NCBI GenBank assembly: GCA_019421365.1
Contig: JAHZFJ010000011.1
Coordinates: 1-64,000 of the forward strand
DNA from: Lachnospiraceae bacterium
GTDB lineage: Bacteria > Bacillota > Clostridia > Lachnospirales > Lachnospiraceae
Direction: 5' to 3'
DNA: 64,000 nucleotides
Positions 1 through 9,215 of the stretch are shown piece by piece. The position numbers and the translations under genes are program-made. Numbering within the stretch: the stretch's first letter is position 1; every line of letters starts with the position of its first letter. Under the pieces are notes generated by a model. The model did not search any database, was not told where the DNA came from, and saw nothing but the letters and a program-made list of their open reading frames with translations.

Positions 1-200
1 AATTTGCAAAGTTGCATCTGGGCTTATAAAATTGCATCTTGCCTTACTATTGAGTGCTTGATAATAGTATACCACAAAAAAACTGTAGTTAATAGAAAAA
101 TTACCCAGAAAAACTGTAGAATCTACAAAAATATTAAGATAAAATTACTTCATACTACATGGCTGATTAAATTATAGATAACCTTGAAAGCAGGTACAAT
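1..200. other. Upstream region of the MATE gene
   Basis: No gene is visible. The block AAAAACTGTAG occurs twice (around 80 and 114), and the second copy runs into the small palindrome GTAGAATCTAC. The region is AT-rich and probably carries the promoter of the exporter, but I cannot choose a convincing -35/-10 pair. The left edge may also hold the 3' flank of an unseen neighbour. Confidence 0.4.
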
Positions 201-1601
201 ATGAAGAATGAGGGTTCGAATCTAACAAGTAAAGACAAACAGAATAGGGATTATATATTGAATGCAAATATGTGGAGCGTGGTATTTCGTATCTGTCTAC
301 CGCTAGCGTTGTATCAATCATTAGCTCAGATATTTAAAATTTTTGATTCACAGATGGCTGCACATATTAGTTCGGAAGCCGTATCTGCGGTAGCATATCT
401 ATCGCAACTAAATATGGCAATTAACGCCGTTGGAGGGGGATTAGCTGTTGGTGCGAGTCTTAAGATTAGTGAAACGTATGGTTCGGGGAATTATCAGAAG
501 GTAAAAAGGCAGGTTAGCACGCTATATATGATATGTGGAGTGTTAGGAGCAATTATTATATTGGTTTTTGTTCCGTTTGCAGAACCGTTTTTGAAAATGG
601 CTAAAACGCCGGTTGAATTCATTGCGGTTGGAAAAACATACTTTATCATAGAAATCTTCACACTAGTTATTATGTTCTTCAACAATGTATATATATCAAT
701 TGAACGAGCAAGGGGAAATTCTAAGCGTATATTGAATCTAAATGTTCTTATTATTGTTATAAAATTATCTTTAACTGCGTGGTTTGTATATGGACTGAAT
801 GGGGATGTCACGTCAATAGCAATTGCGACTCTTTTGTCACAACTAGCAATGTTTGCAATAGCAATTAGGAATATGGGCGGTAAGGAAGGGATATTTGGTT
901 TTTCTATAAAAGCGATATCTATGAATAGAGAGGTTGCCTCTCCGATGGTTGTAATCTCTTTACCAGTTATTGTTGAGAAGTTTTCGTTTGCAATTGGAAA
1001 GGTTATTGTGAATTCCATGAGTACGGGATATGGGGCATTAACCGTAGGAGCGTTAGGTATATCTAATAATATAGGAGGATTGACTACGAATCCACAAAAC
1101 GGTTTTCAAGAAGGAGGCGCAGCAATAATTAGTCAAAATCTTGGAGCAAAGAAGTATGACCGTGCATTTGACGCATTCAAGAAAATTCTAATATGCAATA
1201 TTATTATCGGTGCAGTAGGATATGTTTTGACCATGACAAATCTACATATAATTAGTGGAGCGTTTGCAAAGAGCGATATGGTCTTCCAGGAGATGATCGA
1301 AGATATATATCGTTATGAGGCCATGGGTGCAGTAGTGTTAGGGGTTCATGCTTCGGTAATGGCGTTGTTATACGGCTATGGATTAATGAAATATACATTC
1401 TTCGTAAATTTCATGAGAGTTTTTGCTTTTCGTGTTCCGGTGTTGTGGTTCTTGCAAAACTATACCAATCTTGGTAATGATAGCGTAGGAATCGTTATGA
1501 TGACAAGTAATATCGGAGTTGGTGTGTTATCTTCATTCATAGCATTAATTGAATTTAGAAAGATACGTAAGATACAAGGAAAGAGTGAAGGATTAACTTA
1601 G
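201..1601 (+). CDS. MATE family multidrug/sodium antiporter
   Basis: This is a polytopic inner-membrane protein of 466 residues, the usual size for MATE exporters, with about twelve hydrophobic segments in two similar halves. The N-terminal half begins with the family-like stretch FRICLPLALYQSLAQIF and contains a glycine-rich GGGLAVGASLKISE segment; the C-terminal half contains the matching NPQNGFQEGGAAIISQNLGA. MATE proteins expel cationic drugs or metabolites in exchange for Na+ or H+; the substrate cannot be read from sequence. The gene stands alone and is closed by a strong bidirectional hairpin shared with the convergent LacI gene, so it is probably not part of the pectin unit. The ribosome site is weak (GAAAGCAGG). 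Confidence 0.88.
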   Translation: MKNEGSNLTSKDKQNRDYILNANMWSVVFRICLPLALYQSLAQIFKIFDSQMAAHISSEAVSAVAYLSQLNMAINAVGGGLAVGASLKISETYGSGNYQKVKRQVSTLYMICGVLGAIIILVFVPFAEPFLKMAKTPVEFIAVGKTYFIIEIFTLVIMFFNNVYISIERARGNSKRILNLNVLIIVIKLSLTAWFVYGLNGDVTSIAIATLLSQLAMFAIAIRNMGGKEGIFGFSIKAISMNREVASPMVVISLPVIVEKFSFAIGKVIVNSMSTGYGALTVGALGISNNIGGLTTNPQNGFQEGGAAIISQNLGAKKYDRAFDAFKKILICNIIIGAVGYVLTMTNLHIISGAFAKSDMVFQEMIEDIYRYEAMGAVVLGVHASVMALLYGYGLMKYTFFVNFMRVFAFRVPVLWFLQNYTNLGNDSVGIVMMTSNIGVGVLSSFIALIEFRKIRKIQGKSEGLT

Positions 1602-1612
1602 TTCGTAATTAG

Positions 1613-1645
1613 AAAAACGGGGCTGTAGCAACAGCCCCGTTTTTT
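1613..1645. terminator. Bidirectional intrinsic terminator
   Basis: A perfect 14-bp stem (1613-1626 with 1631-1644), GC-rich in its middle, has a 4-base loop. A-runs on the left and T-runs on the right let it work in both directions. It lies between the convergent MATE and LacI genes. Confidence 0.9.
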
Positions 1646-1658
1646 AGTACGTTAATAT

Positions 1659-2660
1659 TTAGAATTTGGTTGTTTCTCTTGATACTAATTCGGCAGAGAA
1701 TAAAGATCTAAATGGTACTGAATTACCGTTGAATATGTTCATTAATGTAGAAACGCAATTTTTGCAGACCGTCTCTAGTTTGTTATCAATAGATGATAGC
1801 TCTGGATCACAACAAGTAGCAATAATGGAATTGTTATATCCGATGATAGATAATTCATCTGGTATAGAAATTCCTTGTAGTTTTGCATATTTAATTGCAC
1901 CGACAGCTAAATTGTCGTCTGCAGTTATTATAGAATTAAATACTAGCCCCTTCTTTGATAAATTAATCAAGAAATCTCTAGTTTCGTGAATGTCACCAAC
2001 AAAATATTGAACATATAAATCATCAATTTCAATATTCATAGCGGAATGGGCTTCATAAAAACCGTTAAGTTTTTTCTTGGCACTATATGAATTAGAATTA
2101 TATAAGTAAAGAATATGTTTATGATCAGACTTTAGTAGTTGCTGTGTTACTTGAAAAGTAGCATGATAGTCGTCACAGAGTGAACTGTAGATATTAGGAG
2201 CATCAATGGCACCATTTAATAACATAATTGGAATGGATTTAGCTGCTTCAATAATATATTGATTCTTTTCTTCCTCTGCTTCTACGAAGTTTGAACCTAC
2301 AAGAATGACGCTGTCTACCTTTTTGGATAGTAATAGGTTCAGATACTTTTCTTTATCTGCTTGGTCGTATCCAGTACAACAAAGTAGTGAATCATAATGT
2401 TCTTTGTGTAGCATCTGTTCTAAGTAGTAAATAGCACTTGCAAGATAGGGATCAGAAGAATCAGCGCATAGAATACCAATAGTTTGCATGGTGTTAAGTC
2501 CTAATCCTCTAGCAAATGCATTTGGTGTATAATCATATTGTTCTATAATAGCCATTACTTTTTGCCTTGTCTTCTCGCTTACATTAGTATTACCATTGAT
2601 GACTCTAGATACAGTAGCAATAGAAACTCCTGCCTTTTGCGAAATGTCATAAATATTCAT
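1659..2660 (-). CDS. LacI family transcriptional regulator of the pectin operon
   Basis: A 333-residue DNA-binding regulator with an N-terminal LacI helix-turn-helix (residues 1-22, MNIYDISQKAGVSIATVSRV) and hinge helix (about 45-60), followed by a periplasmic-binding-protein-like effector domain (from about TIGILCADSSDPYLA to the end). The start is fixed by GAGAGG upstream of ATG. It is divergent from a sugar-binding lipoprotein and the hexuronate genes, and the 433-bp gap holds operator-like palindromes, so it probably represses that operon and itself. The inducer is likely an oligogalacturonide or hexuronate, which is inference. The second GH105 gene at 58.5 kb has an identical operator and may be under the same control. 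Confidence 0.9.
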   Translation of the reverse strand: MNIYDISQKAGVSIATVSRVINGNTNVSEKTRQKVMAIIEQYDYTPNAFARGLGLNTMQTIGILCADSSDPYLASAIYYLEQMLHKEHYDSLLCCTGYDQADKEKYLNLLLSKKVDSVILVGSNFVEAEEEKNQYIIEAAKSIPIMLLNGAIDAPNIYSSLCDDYHATFQVTQQLLKSDHKHILYLYNSNSYSAKKKLNGFYEAHSAMNIEIDDLYVQYFVGDIHETRDFLINLSKKGLVFNSIITADDNLAVGAIKYAKLQGISIPDELSIIGYNNSIIATCCDPELSSIDNKLETVCKNCVSTLMNIFNGNSVPFRSLFSAELVSRETTKF

Positions 2661-2787
2661 GATTTGTACCTCTCTCGTAACATTAATTTAATGGTAAGCA
2701 ATATTCATTATACTATAATATTTTATAATTAGGAATAGTTGCTATATTGATTTATCTGAAAATCGCTATAACGTGAGATATATTATA

Positions 2788-2801
2788 TGTAAGTACTTTC
2801 A
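2788..2801. promoter_or_regulatory. Operator-like half-palindrome near LacI promoter
   Basis: The sequence TGTAAGTACTTTCA resembles the full operator at 2970-2983 with one arm degraded. It lies about 130 bp upstream of the LacI start and could mediate autoregulation or looping. Recognition is by similarity only. Confidence 0.4.
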
Positions 2802-2937
2802 GTTATATTACTATTATATATTATAATGCATTCGCTTACAAGCGTTAAATTAAAGGAATGTAAATAAATATATACAAATTTAATGGGAGCAATTGATAGT
2901 AAATAGATAAAAGTTACAATAAAAACAAAAAATAGTA

Positions 2938-2966
2938 TTGACTAATTTACCAAAATATTGTAATAT
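2938..2966 (+). promoter_or_regulatory. Sigma-A promoter of the pectin operon
   Basis: TTGACT (2938-2943) and TAATAT (2961-2966) are separated by exactly 17 bp. Transcription would start near 2973, inside the palindromic operator just downstream, which fits repression by a LacI protein. The leader to the lipoprotein start is then about 120 nt. Confidence 0.75.
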
Positions 2967-2969
2967 TAG

Positions 2970-2983
2970 TGTAAGCACTTACA
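2970..2983. promoter_or_regulatory. LacI-type operator TGTAAGCACTTACA
   Basis: Inverted arms TGTAAG/CTTACA with a 2-bp centre sit 3 bp after the -10 box. The same 14 bases occur at 58505-58518 ahead of the second GH105 gene. It differs from a CcpA cre consensus only at the central CpG, so catabolite control is an alternative reading. Confidence 0.75.
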
Positions 2984-2999
2984 TAAATAATACATATTG

Positions 3000-3018
3000 C
3001 TTACAAAGTCATTGTAAG
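3000..3018. promoter_or_regulatory. Everted operator half-sites
   Basis: CTTACA (3000-3005) and TGTAAG (3013-3018) repeat the two arms of the neighbouring operator in everted order with a 7-bp spacer. They may be an auxiliary binding site or a leader hairpin. Confidence 0.35.
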
Positions 3019-3093
3019 AAGTGATAGGGGTTTATGATGGTGTAGCAAAGTAAAGGTTAAATCAAGAAAAATAGGAAAAAAGGAGAGGCTTTT

Positions 3094-4473
3094 ATGAAAA
3101 AATTCAAAAAAGTTGTAGCACTATGCTTAGCATGTACTATGGTATTATCTTTAGCAGCATGTAGCAAAAAAGATTCACCTTCTAACAACACAGCAAAAGA
3201 GGAAGAATCTACTGAAGTAACATCAGAAGGAACTACGGAAGGAACTACAGAAGAATCAACTGAAGGTTCTAAAGATCAAGTAACAATTAAATTATCTTGG
3301 TGGGGTGGAGATGAAAGACATACTGCTACAATTGATGCAGTTAACAAATTTATGGAATTAAATCCAGACATCAAAGTAGAGATGGATTACGGTGCATGGA
3401 CTGGTTGGGAAGATAAAATGTCAACAGCTTTCTACTCAAAAACTGCAGCAGATGTTAATCAAATTAACTGGAACTGGATTACTTCTTTTAGTTCTGACGG
3501 AAGCGCGTTCTTAGACTTAAACGATGTAAAAGACACTTTAGATTTGTCTAAATTTTCACAAGCTGCTTTGGATCAATGTGTTGTAGCCGATTCTCTTCAA
3601 GCTGTTCCTGTTTCTATGACGGGTAGAATCTTCTACTTCAACAAAACTACTTTTGACAAAGCAGGTATTGCTGTTCCTACTTCATTAGAAGAATTAAAAG
3701 CAGCAGGTCAAACATTCAAAGATACACTTGGTGAAGACTATTACCCAATAGCTCTTGGTGAATATGATAGAATGATTCTTATGGTTTACTACTTAGAATC
3801 TGTTTATGGTAAGAACTGGGTTGAAAATGGTGCTTTAAATTATACTAACGAAGAAATCCAAACTGGTATTGATTTTATCCAATCTTTAGAAGATGCTCAT
3901 GTTACTCCTTCAATTCAAACTATCTTAGGAGATGGTGCTGAATCATTAGATAAAAACCCTAAATGGATGGAAGGCGTTTACGCTGGTATCTTTGAATGGG
4001 ATTCTTCAGCATCTAAATTCAGAGATGCTTTAAATGAAGGACAAGAATTTATTGTTGGTGATTATATGAAAGATATGGGAGAATACCAAGGTGGTTTCTC
4101 TAAAGTTTCTTTAGCTTTTGCTATTTCAAAAGAAACAAAATACCCAGAGCAATGTGCAAGATTAATCAACTTCTTATTAAACGAAGATGAAGGTGTTGCA
4201 ATCATGGAATCACAAAGAGGTATTCCTCTAAGTGCTAGTGCATTAGCGTATTGCCAAAATAATAATTTATTAGATGCTACAGTAGCAGAAGCGAATGCTA
4301 AGATTGTAGCTTGGACACAATTTGCATTAGATCCAACATTCGAAGATGCTAAACTTAAGGGAACTGATGGTACTTACTATGATGTGTTCCAAGGTTTAAG
4401 TTATGGAGAGTATGATTCAGCAAAAGCTGCTGGAATTCTTGTTGATGGTGTTAACGCAGTACTTGGTAATTAA
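3094..4473 (+). CDS. Extracellular sugar-binding lipoprotein (ABC importer, family 1)
   Basis: A 459-residue solute receptor of the bacterial extracellular binding protein family 1. A lipoprotein signal peptide ends in the lipobox LAAC (Cys23), followed by an acidic Thr/Ser/Glu-rich linker (about 30-65) and then the binding domain starting TIKLSWWGGDERH. It probably delivers oligogalacturonides to the permeases at 5684 and 6629; the substrate is inferred from neighbouring GH105, GH28 and uxa genes. Codon use is noticeably optimised (AAA, GAA, GGT, CCA) compared with the next gene, and a hairpin terminator follows, both consistent with the high receptor-to-permease ratio typical of such systems. 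AGGAGAGG precedes ATG. Confidence 0.9.
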   Translation: MKKFKKVVALCLACTMVLSLAACSKKDSPSNNTAKEEESTEVTSEGTTEGTTEESTEGSKDQVTIKLSWWGGDERHTATIDAVNKFMELNPDIKVEMDYGAWTGWEDKMSTAFYSKTAADVNQINWNWITSFSSDGSAFLDLNDVKDTLDLSKFSQAALDQCVVADSLQAVPVSMTGRIFYFNKTTFDKAGIAVPTSLEELKAAGQTFKDTLGEDYYPIALGEYDRMILMVYYLESVYGKNWVENGALNYTNEEIQTGIDFIQSLEDAHVTPSIQTILGDGAESLDKNPKWMEGVYAGIFEWDSSASKFRDALNEGQEFIVGDYMKDMGEYQGGFSKVSLAFAISKETKYPEQCARLINFLLNEDEGVAIMESQRGIPLSASALAYCQNNNLLDATVAEANAKIVAWTQFALDPTFEDAKLKGTDGTYYDVFQGLSYGEYDSAKAAGILVDGVNAVLGN

Positions 4474-4560
4474 TTAGTGAATAATTTACAATAGCTCATG
4501 TTGATTAATGATGTTATCAGTGTCATGAGATAGTTCTGATAATACAGTATATGAATGAAG

Positions 4561-4591
4561 GGGGAATATCCTTTCGGATATCCCCTTTTTC
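4561..4591 (+). terminator. Intra-operon attenuating terminator
   Basis: The stem GGGGAATATCC (4561-4571) pairs with GGATATCCCC (4576-4585), one base bulged, and is followed by TTTTT. It lies between the highly expressed binding protein and the rest of the operon. No new promoter is evident after it, so partial read-through is likely. Confidence 0.75.
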
Positions 4592-4654
4592 ATGACGATA
4601 GAGCGTTCGATGGAATACGTTCTATTATGGAAATATGTTGAACAGGAGAGAGTC

Positions 4655-5656
4655 ATGAACGTATCAAATTACATAAAAGATTATCTTCTAAATTACCATA
4701 ATTGTAAAGATTATTGGAACTATGAAGATGGATGTATACTTATTGGTTGCCAGCAGTTGTATGAAGCGACGAAAGACGAGTTTTACAAGAAATATATATT
4801 AGATTATGTTGATTCGTTTGTTACTGCGGACGGAATGATTGTTAGTTATGAAGAAGACAAGAATAGTTTAGACAGTATTAATGCAGGCAAGATTTTATTC
4901 TTCCTATATAAAGAGACACAAGAAGAGAGATATTATAAAGCAATTGAATATATAATGAAACGGCTTAAAAGTCAACCGAGAACGGAATGCGGTAACTTTT
5001 GGTATAAAAAGATTTATCCAAATCAAATATGGTTAGAAAGCATGTATATGGCCATGCCGTATTACATGGAGTATGAAACTGTATTTAATAAAAAGGAAAA
5101 TTATAATGACATAATAAAACAATTTACAAATGTCAGAAAATATATATTTGATGATAATAAGCAACTCTATTATCATGCTTATGATGAATCAAGGAGCCAA
5201 GAATGGGCGGATAAAGAAACTGGAGTGTCTAAGAGTTTTTGGTTACGTTCCATGGGAAGGTACCTTATGTCTTTAATTGATACGATAGATGTGATGTCGA
5301 TTGAGATTTTTGAAGCTTATAAAACGCTTGAAGATTTGTTCAAGGAAGCTGTTAAAGGTATATTGCAGTATCAGGACAAAAACAATAAGATGTTTTATCG
5401 GCTTATTGATATAAGTGAAGTAGAAGGTAATTATATAGACACAACAGGTACTTCAATGATTACATATGCGATTCTAAAGGGTTGTCGCCTCGGTGTGCTT
5501 TCGGAAGAAAAATATAAGAAACGCGCAGAAGAGATGCTAACAAGCGTTGTTACAGATAGGCTTGTTGAAGTGAAAGGTATGAAAGTATTAGCGGCTGACC
5601 CTGAGGGGGTAGGGGCATTTATGATGTCATATGCCCTTAGTCTAATGACAAAGTAA
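4655..5656 (+). CDS. GH105-like protein, divergent, catalytic Asp replaced by Glu
   Basis: This resembles GH105 unsaturated rhamnogalacturonyl/glucuronyl hydrolases (YteR/YesR type, alpha6/alpha6 barrel). I start it at 4655, where AGGAGAG precedes ATG; the in-frame ATG at 4592 sits in a terminator T-tract. That gives 333 residues, short for the family (the paralogue at 58547 has 379). Asp73 (LDSINAGK) matches the conserved binding Asp88 of YteR, but the position 55 residues later, catalytic Asp143 in YteR, is Glu128 (QIWLESMYM, against QVWLDGLYM in the paralogue). GW in the later WLRALGW motif is GR, and the GTFDYYMSEP-type loop near the C-terminus is missing. It may have changed specificity or lost activity. 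No signal peptide, so cytoplasmic. Confidence 0.8.
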   Translation: MNVSNYIKDYLLNYHNCKDYWNYEDGCILIGCQQLYEATKDEFYKKYILDYVDSFVTADGMIVSYEEDKNSLDSINAGKILFFLYKETQEERYYKAIEYIMKRLKSQPRTECGNFWYKKIYPNQIWLESMYMAMPYYMEYETVFNKKENYNDIIKQFTNVRKYIFDDNKQLYYHAYDESRSQEWADKETGVSKSFWLRSMGRYLMSLIDTIDVMSIEIFEAYKTLEDLFKEAVKGILQYQDKNNKMFYRLIDISEVEGNYIDTTGTSMITYAILKGCRLGVLSEEKYKKRAEEMLTSVVTDRLVEVKGMKVLAADPEGVGAFMMSYALSLMTK

Positions 5657-5683
5657 TACACCAGAAAGAGAGGAAAAAATTAT

Positions 5684-6622
5684 ATGGCAAAGAATGCAGT
5701 AGGTTCAGCAGTATTTGTTCCAAAGAAGAAGTTTTCTTTGAAGAAAACATGTAAAAACAATTTAGGTTTTTTCTTTATATTACCATGGTTAATTGGTTTT
5801 TTGGTTTTTCGTTTGTATCCGTTTGCATCTTCCTTGATATACAGTTTTACGGATTTTCATCTATTTAAAGGTATCACAGAAGTAGGTTTTATGAACTATA
5901 AGGAGATATTTACTTCTGACAAGATTCTTAAAGCATTAAAGGTTACTTTCAAGTATTCATTTATCACAGTACCATTAAAATTAACTGCAGCGCTATTTAT
6001 TGCGTATATCTTAAATTTCAAAATTAAAGGAGTTAACTTTTTCCGTACAGCATACTACATCCCATCTATCCTTGGTGGATCTGTAGCTATCGCAGTATTA
6101 TGGAAAGCAATCTTTAGGGATGATGGTTTAGTAAATACTATGTTAGGTTTCTTTGGTGTTACAGGTCCTAATTGGTTGAGTGATCCTAAGTATGCGCTCT
6201 TTATTATATGTCTACTTCGTATATGGCAGTTTGGTTCTGCGATGGTTATATTCCTAGCGGCTTTAAAGAATGTTCCAGCTGAACTATATGAAGCTGCAGC
6301 TATTGATGGTGCAGGTAAATGGAGACAATTCTTCAAAATTACGGTACCTATGATAACACCAGTTATTTTCTATAACTTAGTTACTCAATTATGTCAAGCG
6401 TTCCAAGAGTTCAACGGACCTTACATCATCACGCATGGTGGCCCAAGAAATTCTACGACATTAATGTCCCTATTAGTTTATAACAGTGCATTCCAGTCAC
6501 ATGAGATGGGTCTTGCAAGTGCCATGGCTTGGGTAATGTTTGTCATCGTAATGATTCTTACGGGCATTGCATTCTGGAGTCAGAAACATTGGGTATACTA
6601 TAGTGATGATGAGGGGAGGTAG
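5684..6622 (+). CDS. Sugar ABC transporter permease, UgpA/LplB type
   Basis: A 312-residue inner-membrane permease with six hydrophobic segments and a cytoplasmic EAA loop (YEAAAIDGAGKWRQFFKITV, about residues 207-226) that docks the ATPase. It pairs with the permease 6 bp downstream and the lipoprotein at 3094 to form a type I carbohydrate importer. No ATPase gene is in this operon, so a shared MsmX/UgpC-type ATPase must serve it. GAGAGG lies 10 nt before ATG. Confidence 0.9.
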   Translation: MAKNAVGSAVFVPKKKFSLKKTCKNNLGFFFILPWLIGFLVFRLYPFASSLIYSFTDFHLFKGITEVGFMNYKEIFTSDKILKALKVTFKYSFITVPLKLTAALFIAYILNFKIKGVNFFRTAYYIPSILGGSVAIAVLWKAIFRDDGLVNTMLGFFGVTGPNWLSDPKYALFIICLLRIWQFGSAMVIFLAALKNVPAELYEAAAIDGAGKWRQFFKITVPMITPVIFYNLVTQLCQAFQEFNGPYIITHGGPRNSTTLMSLLVYNSAFQSHEMGLASAMAWVMFVIVMILTGIAFWSQKHWVYYSDDEGR

Positions 6623-6628
6623 AAGATA

Positions 6629-7486
6629 ATGTCAATGAAAACTAAAAAGATAGTATCTACTTTTTTGAAATATGCCGTGTTAATATTTGTTGGAGTTTTT
6701 ATGGTTTATCCGTTGCTATGGATGATAAGTGCGACATTTAAGAGTAATAATGAAATCTTTTCGGGTATCGGACTGATTGCAAAAGAACCTACCTTAGATG
6801 GCTATAAGAAGGCGTTCCAAGGTTTTGGTGGAGATATTAACTTAATTAAATCATTAATAAATACATATTCGTATGTTATACCTAAAGTAATCTTTACAAT
6901 CATATCGGCTGTTATCACAGCTTACGGTTTTGGTAGATTCAAATTTAAAGGTAGAAACTTCTTGTTTTCGGTGTTAATGGGAACACTTTTCTTGCCTCAG
7001 GTAGTATTAAATGTACCACAATTTATCCTTTTCAACAATTTAGGCTGGGTAGATTCACCTTTGTACCTTCCTATTATTGTACCAACACTCTTTGCAGTTG
7101 ATACATATTTCGTATTTATGTTAATTCAGTTCTTGCGTAATGTACCAGTAGAATTAGAAGAAGCGGCAAAAATTGATGGTTGTAATGTAGTGCAAACATT
7201 GATTAAAGTAATTGTTCCAATGATTAAACCAGCTATTGTATCTTGTGCCTTATTCCAATTTATGTGGTCATCAAATGACTTCATGGGACCATTACTTTAT
7301 GTACGAACACCAGCTCGTTATCCAGCATCATACTTCGTTAAATTATCCATGGATGCAGATAATGGATTCCAATGGAACAGAGTATTAGCCGTTTCATTAA
7401 TTTCTATCCTACCTTCACTAATCGTATTCTTCTGTGCACAAAGTACGTTTGTTGATGGTATCACAGCTGGCGGTGTTAAAGGTTAA
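6629..7486 (+). CDS. Sugar ABC transporter permease, MalG/UgpE type
   Basis: A 285-residue permease with six predicted membrane spans. The EAA loop reads EEAAKIDGCNVVQTLIKVIV, followed by PMIKPA. It begins 6 bp after the previous permease with a strong GAGGGGAGG site, so the two are co-translated and form the heterodimeric pore for the presumed oligogalacturonide importer. The C-terminus ends GGVKG, as in many family members. Confidence 0.9.
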   Translation: MSMKTKKIVSTFLKYAVLIFVGVFMVYPLLWMISATFKSNNEIFSGIGLIAKEPTLDGYKKAFQGFGGDINLIKSLINTYSYVIPKVIFTIISAVITAYGFGRFKFKGRNFLFSVLMGTLFLPQVVLNVPQFILFNNLGWVDSPLYLPIIVPTLFAVDTYFVFMLIQFLRNVPVELEEAAKIDGCNVVQTLIKVIVPMIKPAIVSCALFQFMWSSNDFMGPLLYVRTPARYPASYFVKLSMDADNGFQWNRVLAVSLISILPSLIVFFCAQSTFVDGITAGGVKG

Positions 7487-7587
7487 TTAAACCCTCGAAT
7501 CGTAGTATGAAAAAGGCTGCTGAATGTAGAAGATTTAGCGGTCTGTTTCTATAAATAAAACTTCATTGAGAGGACGGTGAATCTGGT

Positions 7588-9138
7588 ATGAATCTTAAGA
7601 TTCTTATGAAAACGGCAAGAAACGTTGTGATTGAGATTGATGATAATGGCGTTTATGAAACAAAGAAAACTTATGAGATCTTTGTGAATGGTGAACATAA
7701 ATGTAGTTCGAATAAAGTTATTACAAGTATCTATGGTCTATGGCCAGATACAGATTATCAAGTGCAAGTAAGATGTGATAGTGTAGTATTAGCAGAGAAT
7801 ACATTTCACACAGATTATGAATTCGTAACTCTCGATGTAACGAAGTTTGGTGCTAAAGGTGACGGTATTCATGATGATACAACATATATACAAGCTGCTA
7901 TTATGGCTTGCCCCAAAGATAGTCGTGTCTATTTACCTAAAGGGACATATAAGGTAACTAGTATATTCTTGAAGAGTGATATACGAATTGAGTTTGCTGA
8001 AGGAGCAATGTTATCGGCAGGTACAGATCGGAATCATTTTCCTAAATTTCCTGGATTGATTGAGAGTTTTGATGAGGAAGATGAATACAATCTAGGTACT
8101 TGGGAAGGTAATCCGTTAATTATGTATTCGGGAATTATTACAGGGGTGAATGTTGAGAATGTCATTATCTATGGACAAGGAATTATCGAAGGTAATGCCA
8201 GCCTGGAAAATTGGTGGTTTAATGAAAAGGTTATGCGTGGAGCATTCCGTCCAAGATTATTCTTTATCAATCATTGTAAGAATGTAATTTTACAAGGGTT
8301 GTTATTCAGAAACAGTCCAGCGTGGACATTACATCCATACTTTAGCGATGATATCGGATTCTTTGATGTTGCTGTGGAAAACCCACATAACTCACCGAAT
8401 ACAGACGGATTAGACCCAGAATCATGTCAGAATGTAGATATAGTAGGTGTTAGATTTACGTTAGGTGATGATTGTATTGCCCTGAAATCAGGAAAGATCT
8501 ACATGGGTAGAAAACACAAGAGACCATCGCAGAATATTATAATAAGGCAATGCTTAATGGAAAATGGACATGGAGCGGTAACAATCGGTAGTGAAATGGC
8601 TGGAGGGGTGAATAACGTGACTGTTAAGGATTGTATCTTCCGCAATACGGACCGTGGACTACGGATTAAGACGAGAAGAGGTCGTGGTAAAGATGCAATT
8701 CTTGATGAAATCGTATTCGAGAATATTTATATGGATAACGTAATGACACCATTTGTAGTAAATGCATTCTATTTCTGTGATCCAGATGGAAGAACAGAAT
8801 ATGTACAGTCCAAAGAATATCACCCTGTGGATGAGAGAACGCCACTCATTAAACATCTCTCATTCCGTAATATAACTTGTAAGAATTGTCATGTTGCAGC
8901 AGCATTTTTCTACGGGTTACCAGAGAAGAAGATCGAATTTATAGAGATGAAGAATATTTCAGTTACTTATGCAGAGAATCCAAAGAAAGATGTACCTGCC
9001 ATGATGAATGGAATTGAACCTTGCTCTAAACTAGGGATCTATGCAAACAACATTGAGAAGATGAGTATTGAGAATGTTATAATTTCTGGTCAAGATGGTG
9101 AAGCGATGACTTTATTGAATATAGATAATGTAAATTAG
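7588..9138 (+). CDS. GH28 polygalacturonase family enzyme, cytoplasmic
   Basis: A 516-residue protein with an N-terminal fibronectin III-like domain (about 10-75) and a right-handed parallel beta-helix that starts VTKFGAKGDGIHDDT. All GH28 catalytic motifs are present: NTDG (Asp273), GDD (Asp294-Asp295), GHG (His328) and RIK (Arg359-Lys361). Family members hydrolyse galacturonan or rhamnogalacturonan with inversion. There is no signal peptide, so it most likely trims imported oligogalacturonides from one end (exo-type); that exo activity is inferred from location. It follows the importer permeases by 101 bp and precedes the hexuronate genes, so it supplies galacturonate to uxaC, uxaB and uxaA. 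Confidence 0.9.
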   Translation: MNLKILMKTARNVVIEIDDNGVYETKKTYEIFVNGEHKCSSNKVITSIYGLWPDTDYQVQVRCDSVVLAENTFHTDYEFVTLDVTKFGAKGDGIHDDTTYIQAAIMACPKDSRVYLPKGTYKVTSIFLKSDIRIEFAEGAMLSAGTDRNHFPKFPGLIESFDEEDEYNLGTWEGNPLIMYSGIITGVNVENVIIYGQGIIEGNASLENWWFNEKVMRGAFRPRLFFINHCKNVILQGLLFRNSPAWTLHPYFSDDIGFFDVAVENPHNSPNTDGLDPESCQNVDIVGVRFTLGDDCIALKSGKIYMGRKHKRPSQNIIIRQCLMENGHGAVTIGSEMAGGVNNVTVKDCIFRNTDRGLRIKTRRGRGKDAILDEIVFENIYMDNVMTPFVVNAFYFCDPDGRTEYVQSKEYHPVDERTPLIKHLSFRNITCKNCHVAAAFFYGLPEKKIEFIEMKNISVTYAENPKKDVPAMMNGIEPCSKLGIYANNIEKMSIENVIISGQDGEAMTLLNIDNVN

Positions 9139-9215
9139 GGGAGTTACTTTAGGGGATTGAACATAGTGTTAAAGAGGAGTTTTGGAAGTAGATATATAAA
9201 GGAGAGAGGTAGAGT

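Noticed and set aside
494..1018. Long minus-strand frame of 174 codons inside the MATE gene
   Set aside because: It lies entirely antisense to a clear membrane transporter gene and has no own signals.
2970..2983. CcpA cre site as the only explanation
   Set aside because: The central CpG of cre is missing, and a dedicated LacI gene lies next to it, so LacI is preferred, though CcpA is not excluded.
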